Source of the DNA: SZUA-287 sp036397975
Lineage (GTDB): Bacteria; Bacteroidota; Ignavibacteria; UBA10030; UBA6906
Length of the DNA: 14,135 bases
Reading direction: 5' to 3'
NCBI GenBank assembly: GCA_036397975.1
Contig: DASWHW010000100.1
Location: 1-14,135, forward strand
This document shows positions 1-7,034 of this stretch, piece by piece (the first letter of the stretch is position 1; each line of letters begins with the position of its first letter). The notes beneath the pieces were generated by a model that was not told the DNA's origin, made no database searches, and saw only the letters and a list, made by a program, of their open reading frames with translations. Position numbers and translations under genes: made by a program.

Positions 1-1095
1 AATTTTAATGAGTACGATCCGATTCCGGTTGTTCCCCGCAGTGATCTGCCCGGCGGTGTTCCGAACATCATCCCCATGGATCCTAATGTGGCAGCCGGCA
101 TTGCAAGTGGAGATCAATTCGGCACTTTCTTCGACGGAAATGTCTATGATCGTGCGACGAACGACGGTCAGCTTCGACCGGATAAGAATTTTGTCAACAT
201 CGATGGTTCGCTGGGACAGGCTAAGTACCTGCGAGTGTTGGAAGCCGTCCCGCTGCCGCGCTCAAGCAGTAAGCGAGGAGGTCCGATTGGTGACACAAAC
301 TTTGAGAAACAGCGGGTCGTTGGTTACGCCCCCGTGCGTTCCGATGGCTCCTTCTCAGTTCGTGTGCCTGCAAACCGTTCATTGCATATGCAAACGCTGG
401 ATGAGAATGGCATGTTGTTGGTGAACCAGACCACGTGGGTTCAGGTGATGCCTGGTGAAAGGCGACTGTGCACGGGTTGTCATGATTCGCATTCACGCGA
501 TCGCATTATTACTGAATTGCAAGTCACGCCGGTTGCCCAGGTCCAAAACATGGCAACAGGACAAATGTATGATGCTGGGTTTGACGATGCGAACGACGTT
601 TTGTCTCATCCGGCGGCTCGTACCGATACTGTTGATTTCTTTGATCGGTATAACCCGTCTCGCGCAAATACCGTTCAGGCAATTTTCGAATCCCGTTGTG
701 TAAGCTGCCATAGTGCAACCTCACCAGCTGGTGGATTGCGACTCCAGAATCTTGCGTCAGACATTACACCTCCGACTTCGAACTCGAACGGGACGACATC
801 GGTGTATGACTCGCTGGCGATGGATTCCCGGTATCGCACCCCTTCGAACGGATCGATGGATTACATTTCGCAGAGCGGTTCCCGTCCCAGTCCGTTGATG
901 TGGGTTCTGTATCACCGGCAGCTGAATCGAACCGATAATCAGGATTTCAGGATTCCGAGTTATGATCATCGCCAGGTGTGGACGAGAGAGACAAATGGCT
1001 TTGTGGATGTGTTCCGAGTTGAGAATCGAGATCTGCTAACGATTATCGAGTGGCTCGATGCAGGTGCACAGTATTCCAATACTACTCTGCGGTAG
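1..1095 (+). CDS. Di-haem c-type cytochrome, hydrazine synthase alpha-like (HzsA-like) family, C-terminal part
   Basis: The reading frame is open from base 1, so the gene starts before the window; 364 residues are visible. Two c-type haem sites are present: CTGCH at bases 469-483 (visible residues 157-161) and CVSCH at 697-711 (residues 233-237). The segment just before the first haem (a VVGYAPVRSDGSF stretch, then MPGERRLCTGCHD) is characteristic of the middle domain of the hydrazine synthase alpha family, where a beta domain leads into the cytochrome. This family is far wider than anammox bacteria, and most members have no known reaction, so hydrazine synthesis should not be inferred. The residues after the second haem (SPAGGLRL) fit the Planctomycete/Bacteroidota-type cytochrome fold. 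The protein is presumably exported, but its signal peptide lies outside the window. It is followed 6 bp later by a thioredoxin-like gene, which suggests one operon. Confidence 0.75.
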   Translation, partial: NFNEYDPIPVVPRSDLPGGVPNIIPMDPNVAAGIASGDQFGTFFDGNVYDRATNDGQLRPDKNFVNIDGSLGQAKYLRVLEAVPLPRSSSKRGGPIGDTNFEKQRVVGYAPVRSDGSFSVRVPANRSLHMQTLDENGMLLVNQTTWVQVMPGERRLCTGCHDSHSRDRIITELQVTPVAQVQNMATGQMYDAGFDDANDVLSHPAARTDTVDFFDRYNPSRANTVQAIFESRCVSCHSATSPAGGLRLQNLASDITPPTSNSNGTTSVYDSLAMDSRYRTPSNGSMDYISQSGSRPSPLMWVLYHRQLNRTDNQDFRIPSYDHRQVWTRETNGFVDVFRVENRDLLTIIEWLDAGAQYSNTTLR

Positions 1096-1101
1096 GGGAC
1101 A

Positions 1102-1593
1102 ATGATCTGGCGTTCGTTTATCGTCTTAATTGTTGCGGCCATTGCCTGCACAAGCGCTTATGCGCTCGACCAGGCAATGGTTGGTAAGACCGCGCCCAAT
1201 TTCACCCTTCTGACTCTGGACGGTGCTAAATCGTACTCATTGTCTGACTTCAAGGGGCAGGTTGTTATCATCGACTTTTGGGCAAGCTGGTGTGCACCCT
1301 GCAAACGGTCACTCCCGAAGCTTGCACAGATTGAACGAACGCATAAGAATGTCCGGGTTGTCAGCATCAATATTGACGACGACCGTAAAAATGCGCTTAA
1401 TTTTTTCCGACGATTGAATATTCCGATTCTTTCCCTATTCGATCCGGAGAAAAAAGTTGCGGCAAAATATGACGTACCGGAAATGCCGTCGGCACTCATC
1501 GTGGACAAAAGCGGTGTTGTCCGTTACCTCCATATAGGCTATGCTGATTCGGAATTCGAGACAATCGTAAAACACATTGAGGCTCTGCAATGA
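1102..1593 (+). CDS. TlpA/ResA-type periplasmic thiol-disulfide oxidoreductase
   Basis: This 163-residue protein begins with a hydrophobic export signal (residues about 4-21, ending SAYA before LDQA). An AhpC/TSA-Redoxin thioredoxin fold follows. The active site reads WCAPC (Cys64, Cys67) and the family cis-proline is in EMPS (Pro129). The length is typical of TlpA-like proteins. Such proteins reduce disulfides in the periplasm, often in apocytochromes before haem attachment or in copper-site proteins. It starts 6 bp after the di-haem cytochrome and its stop codon overlaps the next start (ATGA, 1590-1593), so translation of the two is likely coupled. TlpA, DUF4266 and DUF3570 genes are a recurrent trio in Bacteroidota and Proteobacteria. 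Which partner it reduces is inference; the candidates are the cytochrome or the C-terminal cysteines of the adjacent lipoprotein. Confidence 0.9.
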   Translation: MIWRSFIVLIVAAIACTSAYALDQAMVGKTAPNFTLLTLDGAKSYSLSDFKGQVVIIDFWASWCAPCKRSLPKLAQIERTHKNVRVVSINIDDDRKNALNFFRRLNIPILSLFDPEKKVAAKYDVPEMPSALIVDKSGVVRYLHIGYADSEFETIVKHIEALQ

Positions 1594-1811
1594 AAATAGT
1601 TGTTCAATTGATTTTCGCCTGTGGCTTGATAGCAGTTCTTGAGGGATGCTCAATCGTGAAAGGCTATGAACGAGAAAAGCTTGCTGATCCGATCATGGAG
1701 AGAGCTAATCAGTTTTCCAAGCAATCCCTTGAACAGAAGTTCTTTTCCACGCGCGAAGGCAGCATCGGTGGTGCTGTGGGTATCGGCGGCGGATGTGGTT
1801 GCGCGAAATAA
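1590..1811 (+). CDS. Small DUF4266-type lipoprotein with Gly/Cys-rich C-terminal tail
   Basis: This 73-residue protein has a lipoprotein signal with a lipobox-like LEGC (Cys20). The mature part is only about 53 residues. It contains LADPIM (residues 31-36), an FFSTREGS segment (51-58) and the tail GGAVGIGGGCGCAK, with Cys69 and Cys71 three and five residues from the start of the final GCAK. This arrangement matches the DUF4266 family, whose function is not established. The start codon overlaps the TlpA stop by 4 bp, and the DUF3570 gene follows 15 bp after the stop. The conserved Cys pair next to a thioredoxin suggests a redox- or metal-bearing tail; that is inference. The gene is easily missed by annotation because of its size. 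Confidence 0.8.
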   Translation: MKIVVQLIFACGLIAVLEGCSIVKGYEREKLADPIMERANQFSKQSLEQKFFSTREGSIGGAVGIGGGCGCAK

Positions 1812-1816
1812 ACAAT

Positions 1817-1820
1817 GAGG
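1817..1820 (+). promoter_or_regulatory. Ribosome binding site (GAGG) that decides the DUF3570 start
   Basis: GAGG lies six bases before the ATG at 1827. The earlier in-frame ATG at 1815 overlaps this site and has no purine-rich sequence upstream. Starting at 1827 also gives a cleaner signal peptide (MNYPRLTFGVFLTLFLI). Confidence 0.6.
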
Positions 1821-1826
1821 ACTGTA

Positions 1827-2966
1827 ATGAACTATCCCCGGTTGACATTTGGTGTTTTCCTGACGCTGTTCCTGATCCCCTGCTCGTTTGGGTGGACACA
1901 GGGAAGCGATCAAATGGGCTTTACCACGTATTACTTTACCGACAGCGGTGAGAATTCGGTCGTGACGACCTCCTTTAATCTCGCGAAGAAAATTCTCGAA
2001 CAGACCGTTCTTCTCGTCGACATCGAACTCGACAATGTCACCGTTCCGGCAGTGACAGCCGTGACCGGAGCCACGCGTCCTCAGCGGAACATCAACAAGC
2101 CATTTGAAAAGAACCGTGGACAGATGATCGTTGGCGTGGAACAAGGCCTGGGACAGTACTCTTCGATGGCGGCAAATTTCTACAGAAGTCAGGAAGTAGA
2201 CTACATTTCCAATTCCGTCATTGGAACTTTCACGCAAGAGCTGTTCGATAAAAACACCACCCTGACTTTTCGAGGCCAATACAACGCTGACGAAGTGGGG
2301 AAGATAACGCCAACCGGAGATCTGTTGACCCAGAAAAAGAAAGTCTACACGGGCGCAGTCGTCCTGACGCAGCTATTGTCGGCAAACACTGTGCTGGATG
2401 TCTTTGGTGATTTCACGTATCTCTCCGGGTTCCTGAGCGACCCGTATAGACAAGTTGCCGTATATCCTCGATCGGACAGCGCATTCATCAAGATCGATGA
2501 ACTCCATCCTTCGAAAAGATATCGTTCCGCTGGGACGGCAAAAATCAGCCAAATGCTCCCTTCGGTGAAAGCATCGATCATGGGAAGCTATAGATTCTAT
2601 TTCGATGACTGGAAGGTTCGATCATCGACCATCGAGGTGCGATTAAACAAATACATCGTGAATGATCTGATCTTCGGTGTTGACTTCAGGTATTACACAC
2701 AGTCGGCGGCCAAGTTCTATCAAGACCGGTATATCGGTACACAGTATCTCGGTGCTGACTACCGAACATCAGATTACAAGCTGAAGGAATTTAATTCCAA
2801 CAACTTCGGATTTTCATTGACTTGGCTGCTCCGCGGACTTGGCAAGAGCAATCCGGACCTGGAGTTCCTCCAGAATTCGTCGTTCGAGATTACATATTTC
2901 AGATATTTCAACACGCTGGATTTCAGCGCAGATATATTACAGGCAGGACTAAAATTCTCGATTTGA
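1827..2966 (+). CDS. DUF3570-type outer-membrane beta-barrel protein
   Basis: This 379-residue protein has a signal peptide (hydrophobic residues about 6-18, ending near CSFGWTQG). The mature protein starts with MGFTTYYFTDSGEN and continues as alternating, aromatic-rich short strands, a porin-like pattern. It ends in FSI, close to the aromatic C-terminus usual for barrel assembly. The N-terminal YYFTDSG segment, the length and the position after the TlpA and DUF4266 genes identify it as DUF3570. No function is established for that family. An upstream ATG at 1815 would add four residues but lacks a ribosome binding site. It is the likely outer-membrane member of the small TlpA-DUF4266-DUF3570 module, and it could be a channel or an anchor for the neighbouring lipoprotein. 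Confidence 0.8.
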   Translation: MNYPRLTFGVFLTLFLIPCSFGWTQGSDQMGFTTYYFTDSGENSVVTTSFNLAKKILEQTVLLVDIELDNVTVPAVTAVTGATRPQRNINKPFEKNRGQMIVGVEQGLGQYSSMAANFYRSQEVDYISNSVIGTFTQELFDKNTTLTFRGQYNADEVGKITPTGDLLTQKKKVYTGAVVLTQLLSANTVLDVFGDFTYLSGFLSDPYRQVAVYPRSDSAFIKIDELHPSKRYRSAGTAKISQMLPSVKASIMGSYRFYFDDWKVRSSTIEVRLNKYIVNDLIFGVDFRYYTQSAAKFYQDRYIGTQYLGADYRTSDYKLKEFNSNNFGFSLTWLLRGLGKSNPDLEFLQNSSFEITYFRYFNTLDFSADILQAGLKFSI

Positions 2967-3004
2967 TTTAACGGTAACCCTTACACACTATTGGGGAGGT
3001 TTGT

Positions 3005-5398
3005 ATGAACAGGCTACTTACATTTTTTGTCGTCTTAACGGCATGCGGCGTTGCGGACGGATCAGCTGGAGAGTCCTCGTCCCCGGAGCGACTCGGTGCT
3101 CATTGGGCACGTGTTTCTGATCGCGCCGTCGTGGAGCTCATCGTCGACGATCTGCAGGCGGTTGCGCAAGGAAGGGCATCGGCCTCCGTTGCCCAGGGAC
3201 ATCTGGCTGCCACGCTCTCGGCCTCACAACTGATGACTGCGACAACACGGGCGACAGTTGCTACGCATAACGTCGATATACAAAACGGCAATGCAAAAGT
3301 GTCGTTCTCAACCGGACAGGAGTTGCAACTAAAGAAAATTGGTTCGTCGTGGCAGGTTGTCTCCGGCGCTGTCCCATATCTTCCCGCGGTATCGACCTCT
3401 GCGATCTTTCAAAAGAAGAGTGGAGTAACGGTAGGAGAAACATTCATTGAAACTCCGGTCAGCCGAGAGTATTCCATTGAACGGCTCTCGCGAGGAGTCA
3501 CCAAATCCCGCATCGATCGCTGGTTGTTCGGGGCCCCTGAACGGACTGCTTCCTATTATTCGGCACATTATATGGACAGGGCACCCTATGTTACCGCTAC
3601 CTATATCCAGTTTGCCGTCGACCCTTCCTGGAACAGAATCGTCTATGGAAACCTCGATCGGTGGGTGAAAGCATACACCGATGTACAGGGTCCGACATCG
3701 ATTGCCGTTGACGCGGATGGTCGGGTATTTGTTGGCGAGTCGGGCTTTAAACGTATCTCCGTTCTCCGGGTGGTGGGCACTGATGAAAATGCACAGCTCC
3801 AACCCCAGTTCACGATTGATGGAATCACGAACCCGACGGACATTTCCCTAAGCGACAACGGAACACCGCTCGCCACGCAGGATGATTTTCTGTACGTAGC
3901 GGATGCCTCAACAAATTCCATCTACAAGTACTTGCTTTCGTCTTCGGGCGCAGCACGGGTTGCGACGTTCGAGGGATTCGACGGTCCGACCTCTCTTGCG
4001 GTCGGGAAGTGGAATGGTGCGAGCAGCCGACTTGTCTATGTAGTTGATAAGATTGCGAAGCGGGTCCGATTATTCGAAGATAACGGAACTGGCTTGTCCT
4101 TTATAAAGGAATACCAGGGTACAAATCATCAGTATTTTACCGCCCTCAAAGTCGACCATTTCGGAAACATCTATATCGTCGATAACGTGAACTCCTCTTT
4201 GATGAAGTTCACCGCCTCTCTTGAGCTGTTGGATCAACAGGGTGGTCCGGAGGTATTTACATCATTAGCATATATCGACATTCCGTTTGGGAAAATTGAG
4301 ATTGATGGGCAAGGCACATTTTGGTCGGGATTTGATCAGATGTTTGCGGTGGAGCGCTGGTCTGAAGATACCGGTGCGCAGCGTCGGACGTTGGGTTTGG
4401 CGATGCGGGATATCGATTTCCGGACAGATAACAATGTCTCACTTGTGCAGAATGATTTTGTTCTTACGGATTTTGCCGATGTCGCTGTGAAGATATTTGA
4501 TGAACACAGAAACATTATCCGCACGCTGCATTCTTCCTGGATGGTTTCGGGCACCAAATCTCTTGTGTGGAATCGGCGCGATGACGAAGGGAAACTGGTA
4601 CAGCCAGGGTCGTATAAGTATGTCATCGAATCCCGTCCGTCCTACCGGGATGAAAAGATTGTGTCGCAGACGCAGTTCTCCCTGCCGATGTATTACTGGG
4701 AGAATGCCGGAAGCGCAAACGCATTGGAGGATGCGCATCTCGTTCAGGGAAGCGCCGTCCGGTGGGCTGGCTCGCCCGCTCAAACGGCGAACGAGCATGC
4801 GTCATCCGTCCAATATCGCTTTACCGGATTGAACCCGGAGAGCGAGTATGAAATCCAGGCTGAATACGTTGCACATGATGGTGCACGCCGGATGCAGGAT
4901 CTCACGGTGAATGGCGAACGTCTTCACGATCCGGTGAATGTCACGGAGAATCCCAGCACAACAGGTTGGTTGAAGATGCCAAAGACCGCATTCGCGAACG
5001 GCGATATTTCTGTCAGCGTCAATCGGCGGGCTGAAGGATCAGCTATTATCTCGCAACTTTGGATCAAGGAAACCGGTTCCGTATTCAGCGCGCAGCAAAT
5101 CAACGAGCTTCTTCCAGAAGCTTATGCGCTTATGCAGAATTACCCGAATCCATTCAACCCGTCTACTATGATTCGGTATGCGATCCCTCAGGATGGGGAT
5201 GTCAGTTTGAAGATCTTCGATATTACAGGGCGTGAGGTTTCGACCGTCGTCAATGAATTCAAGAAGGCGGGATCGTACGAGGTGCGCTTCGACGCGGCTT
5301 CGCTATCCGGTGGAAGAAGTCTTGCTTCAGGCATCTACTTCTACCACCTGAAATCAGGCGGATTCACGCAGACGAAGAAAATGGTATTACTGAAGTAA
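3005..5398 (+). CDS. T9SS-exported protein with NHL-like propeller, FlgD-like domain and type A sorting domain
   Basis: A strong ribosome binding site (GGGGAGG, 2993-2999) precedes the ATG. The 797 residues comprise an export signal (about 1-20); an N-terminal region of unknown fold (about 30-180); a six-bladed NHL/SMP-30-like beta-propeller (about 225-455) with recurring blades such as PTSIAVDADGRVFV, FLYVADAST and GNIYIVDNVN; a FlgD-type Ig-like domain (about 474-545, VKIFDEHRN then GKLVQPGSYKY); a beta-sandwich or carbohydrate-binding-like region (about 563-690); and a T9SS type A sorting domain (about 705-797). The last of these contains QNYPNPFNPST, the VSLKIFDITGREV strand and a basic, hydrophobic end (KKMVLLK). 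The T9SS domain directs the protein across the outer membrane, where it is normally cut and anchored or released. No catalytic motif is evident. It starts 38 bp after the DUF3570 gene and is the last gene before the terminator. Confidence 0.85.
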   Translation: MNRLLTFFVVLTACGVADGSAGESSSPERLGAHWARVSDRAVVELIVDDLQAVAQGRASASVAQGHLAATLSASQLMTATTRATVATHNVDIQNGNAKVSFSTGQELQLKKIGSSWQVVSGAVPYLPAVSTSAIFQKKSGVTVGETFIETPVSREYSIERLSRGVTKSRIDRWLFGAPERTASYYSAHYMDRAPYVTATYIQFAVDPSWNRIVYGNLDRWVKAYTDVQGPTSIAVDADGRVFVGESGFKRISVLRVVGTDENAQLQPQFTIDGITNPTDISLSDNGTPLATQDDFLYVADASTNSIYKYLLSSSGAARVATFEGFDGPTSLAVGKWNGASSRLVYVVDKIAKRVRLFEDNGTGLSFIKEYQGTNHQYFTALKVDHFGNIYIVDNVNSSLMKFTASLELLDQQGGPEVFTSLAYIDIPFGKIEIDGQGTFWSGFDQMFAVERWSEDTGAQRRTLGLAMRDIDFRTDNNVSLVQNDFVLTDFADVAVKIFDEHRNIIRTLHSSWMVSGTKSLVWNRRDDEGKLVQPGSYKYVIESRPSYRDEKIVSQTQFSLPMYYWENAGSANALEDAHLVQGSAVRWAGSPAQTANEHASSVQYRFTGLNPESEYEIQAEYVAHDGARRMQDLTVNGERLHDPVNVTENPSTTGWLKMPKTAFANGDISVSVNRRAEGSAIISQLWIKETGSVFSAQQINELLPEAYALMQNYPNPFNPSTMIRYAIPQDGDVSLKIFDITGREVSTVVNEFKKAGSYEVRFDAASLSGGRSLASGIYFYHLKSGGFTQTKKMVLLK

Positions 5399-5422
5399 CA
5401 TAAAAAACAAAGAAACGGCGGG

Positions 5423-5459
5423 AAGGTTCTTTACTCGGTGAAGAGCCTTTCTGCATTTT
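5423..5459 (+). terminator. Probable intrinsic terminator of the left operon
   Basis: Bases 5423-5434 can pair with 5438-5449 over 12 positions (10 Watson-Crick pairs and two G-U wobbles), closing a tight TCG loop. A T-rich stretch follows to 5459 (TTTCTGCATTTT). The hairpin lies 25 bp after the stop of the T9SS protein and before the next start, where a terminator would be expected. The T tract is interrupted, so termination may be partial. Confidence 0.65.
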
Positions 5460-5509
5460 GCCACATCAGAGTGCGATATTTTCTTGCAATGAAAGAGGGG
5501 GCACATCTC

Positions 5510-5539
5510 TTGACTGAATGGCATTTTCGAACACTAAGT
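5510..5539 (+). promoter_or_regulatory. Weak candidate promoter of the cytochrome operon
   Basis: TTGACT at 5510-5515 resembles a -35 box. The region 17-18 bp further on (ACTAAGT, 5533-5539) is only a poor -10 match. The position between the terminator and the start at 5554 is right for a promoter. Promoters in this phylum often deviate from the sigma-70 consensus, so the call is tentative. Nothing else recognisable was seen in the 155-bp gap. Confidence 0.25.
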
Positions 5540-5553
5540 CGTAACAGGAACTG

Positions 5554-6414
5554 TTGTCTCATAAGATTTTTGTCATATTTCTGTTCATGATATCTCTCAG
5601 CGCAGTTGCCGTTTTGGGAATTCGTGGTTTCGGTTATTATTCGTCATCAGTGGAACATCGTGCGTTTCGCGCCGATCATGGAACCATGAAGGCCTCGGGA
5701 TCATACAGTCATGGTCTTGGAATTCTGGGCTCTGCCATGATTACGATCGGGGTAATAACGTATTCCACCAGGAAGAGGATTAGGAAGCTCTGGAAATTGG
5801 GGATGCTTTCACGGTGGCTCGAGTTTCATATAGCGTTGTGCCTGTTGGGCCCCGTGCTCGTGGTTTATCATACGACATTTAAGGCTGGAGGGATTGCGGC
5901 GATCAGCTTATGGTCGATGCTTTCGGTAGCCGGCAGCGGCATTGTTGGACGATACCTGTATTCGTTGATGCCTCGGAATATCAAAGGGACCGAACTCACG
6001 GCCCAGCAGATGCAAGATGAGTTGGACCGACTAGGGGAAGTCCTCGGAGCAAACAAACATGGCGCTCAACTGATGGCTGCAATGGATGGTTTCTATAATT
6101 CAATTGCTCCGCCTGAGTCAATCACGCAGACGGTTTCCGTGTTGGTACGTCTGCAGCAATCAAAAGGACAAATCCGAAGGGCGATACGAAGGATTGTTGG
6201 AACGCAGGGCCTGAACCACACGCAGTCAATGCAACTTGGGGACGCTGCCAGGAGTCGAAGTTCTCTCCTGCAAAAAATGACGGTCTTTAAACAGGTGGAG
6301 AGGATGTTTCACTACTGGCACGTGATCCATTTGCCGTTCACAGTCATAATGTTTTTGACCTTAGCAGCGCATGTCGTTGTTACGATTCTTCTGGGATATC
6401 GATGGATATTTTGA
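5554..6414 (+). CDS. Transmembrane di-haem b-type cytochrome-like protein (predicted)
   Basis: The frame opens after a stop at 5542-5544, and the best start is TTG at 5554 with AGGA four bases upstream. The 286 residues hold about five membrane helices: 3-22, 54-70, 90-108, 112-136 and 257-281. Helix 3 carries His92 and His106, and the last helix carries His259 and His273. In both pairs 13 residues separate the histidines, the spacing used in ferric-reductase and cytochrome b proteins to hold two stacked haems b. Further histidines are His53 (SYSHG), His253 and His256. A soluble helical insert (about 142-250) lies between helices 4 and 5. No flavin or NAD domain is attached. The likely role, inferred from context, is to pass electrons between the quinone pool and periplasmic c-type cytochromes. 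The exact family name is not recognised. It overlaps the next gene by 13 bp. Confidence 0.65.
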   Translation: MSHKIFVIFLFMISLSAVAVLGIRGFGYYSSSVEHRAFRADHGTMKASGSYSHGLGILGSAMITIGVITYSTRKRIRKLWKLGMLSRWLEFHIALCLLGPVLVVYHTTFKAGGIAAISLWSMLSVAGSGIVGRYLYSLMPRNIKGTELTAQQMQDELDRLGEVLGANKHGAQLMAAMDGFYNSIAPPESITQTVSVLVRLQQSKGQIRRAIRRIVGTQGLNHTQSMQLGDAARSRSSLLQKMTVFKQVERMFHYWHVIHLPFTVIMFLTLAAHVVVTILLGYRWIF

Positions 6415-7034
6415 GACAAAGAATGGCCAAAGAGACGAGAAATAAAATTCTGGCTGCAAGTTTGGGTGCAGTGATTGTTGTGGTCGGTATTTTCGCGCTT
6501 GGAAAATCTCCATCCCCCCAACAAGGAACGAAGGTATTAGAAACAAAGAAGACGGAGAATCAAACCAACGGCGTTCTTCCTGCGCCAACAAAAGACAATG
6601 TGAGCAAGGAACTGACTGCTCATATAAAACATTTGAAGGACGTCGTCAGAAACAACCCTGAGGAATCCGCCTCCGCATTACAGCTGGCAAGATTACTGCA
6701 GGATGGTCATGATCTCAAGGGCGCTTTGGAATACTACTCGATCGGTCTCAAAGGAATGCCTTCGAACAACGTGGCACGAATTGATTATGCGCTGTGTCTG
6801 TATTCCGATGGACGGGCTGATGAAGCGATGAAGCAGAGTAGAATTGTTTCCAAAAACGAACCGAAAAACATACAGGCTTGCTATAACATCGGTTCTCTGT
6901 ACGCGAACAGGGGAGTGAAGGATTCTGCAATAGCCTACTGGTCAAAGGTCATTGAATATCAACCTAAGAGTGATCTCGCAAAGAAGTCGAAAGAACATAT
7001 CAAGACTATAACTAATCCGGCAGCAGTCCCGTGA
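6402..7034 (+). CDS. Membrane-anchored periplasmic TPR protein
   Basis: This 210-residue protein has a single N-terminal membrane anchor (about residues 15-34), a Pro/Gln/Lys/Thr-rich linker (about 35-68) and roughly three tetratricopeptide repeats (about 88-187). Recognisable TPR segments include LKGALEYYSIGL, ADEAMKQS and ACYNIGSLYANRG. TPR domains act as protein docking scaffolds, and membrane-anchored forms occur in cytochrome c maturation (CcmH/NrfG/CycH type), where they bind apocytochromes. That is a plausible but unproven role in front of a 28-haem gene. The start overlaps the upstream cytochrome b gene by 13 bp; ATG 6423 (residue 8) is an alternative start with a slightly better purine stretch (GAGA). 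The stop overlaps the GTG start of the next gene by 4 bp, so expression is likely coupled. Confidence 0.8.
   Translation: MDILRQRMAKETRNKILAASLGAVIVVVGIFALGKSPSPQQGTKVLETKKTENQTNGVLPAPTKDNVSKELTAHIKHLKDVVRNNPEESASALQLARLLQDGHDLKGALEYYSIGLKGMPSNNVARIDYALCLYSDGRADEAMKQSRIVSKNEPKNIQACYNIGSLYANRGVKDSAIAYWSKVIEYQPKSDLAKKSKEHIKTITNPAAVP

Noticed and set aside
8..424. 138-codon open frame over the first gene
   Set aside because: It is out of frame with the haem-bearing reading frame that is open from base 1 and has no family resemblance.
1..1095. Hydrazine synthase, hence an anammox organism
   Set aside because: Only the family signature and two haems are visible, the family is widespread, and the T9SS domain in the window points to the FCB group. 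No HzsB/C or other anammox genes are present.
1650..2279. 209-codon antisense open frame over the DUF4266 and DUF3570 genes
   Set aside because: It lies opposite two well-supported genes, has no domain resemblance and no clear ribosome binding site.
5489..5590. 33-residue open frame before the cytochrome b gene
   Set aside because: It overlaps the candidate promoter and the cytochrome b start in another frame, has no convincing homology and a charged, non-family sequence.
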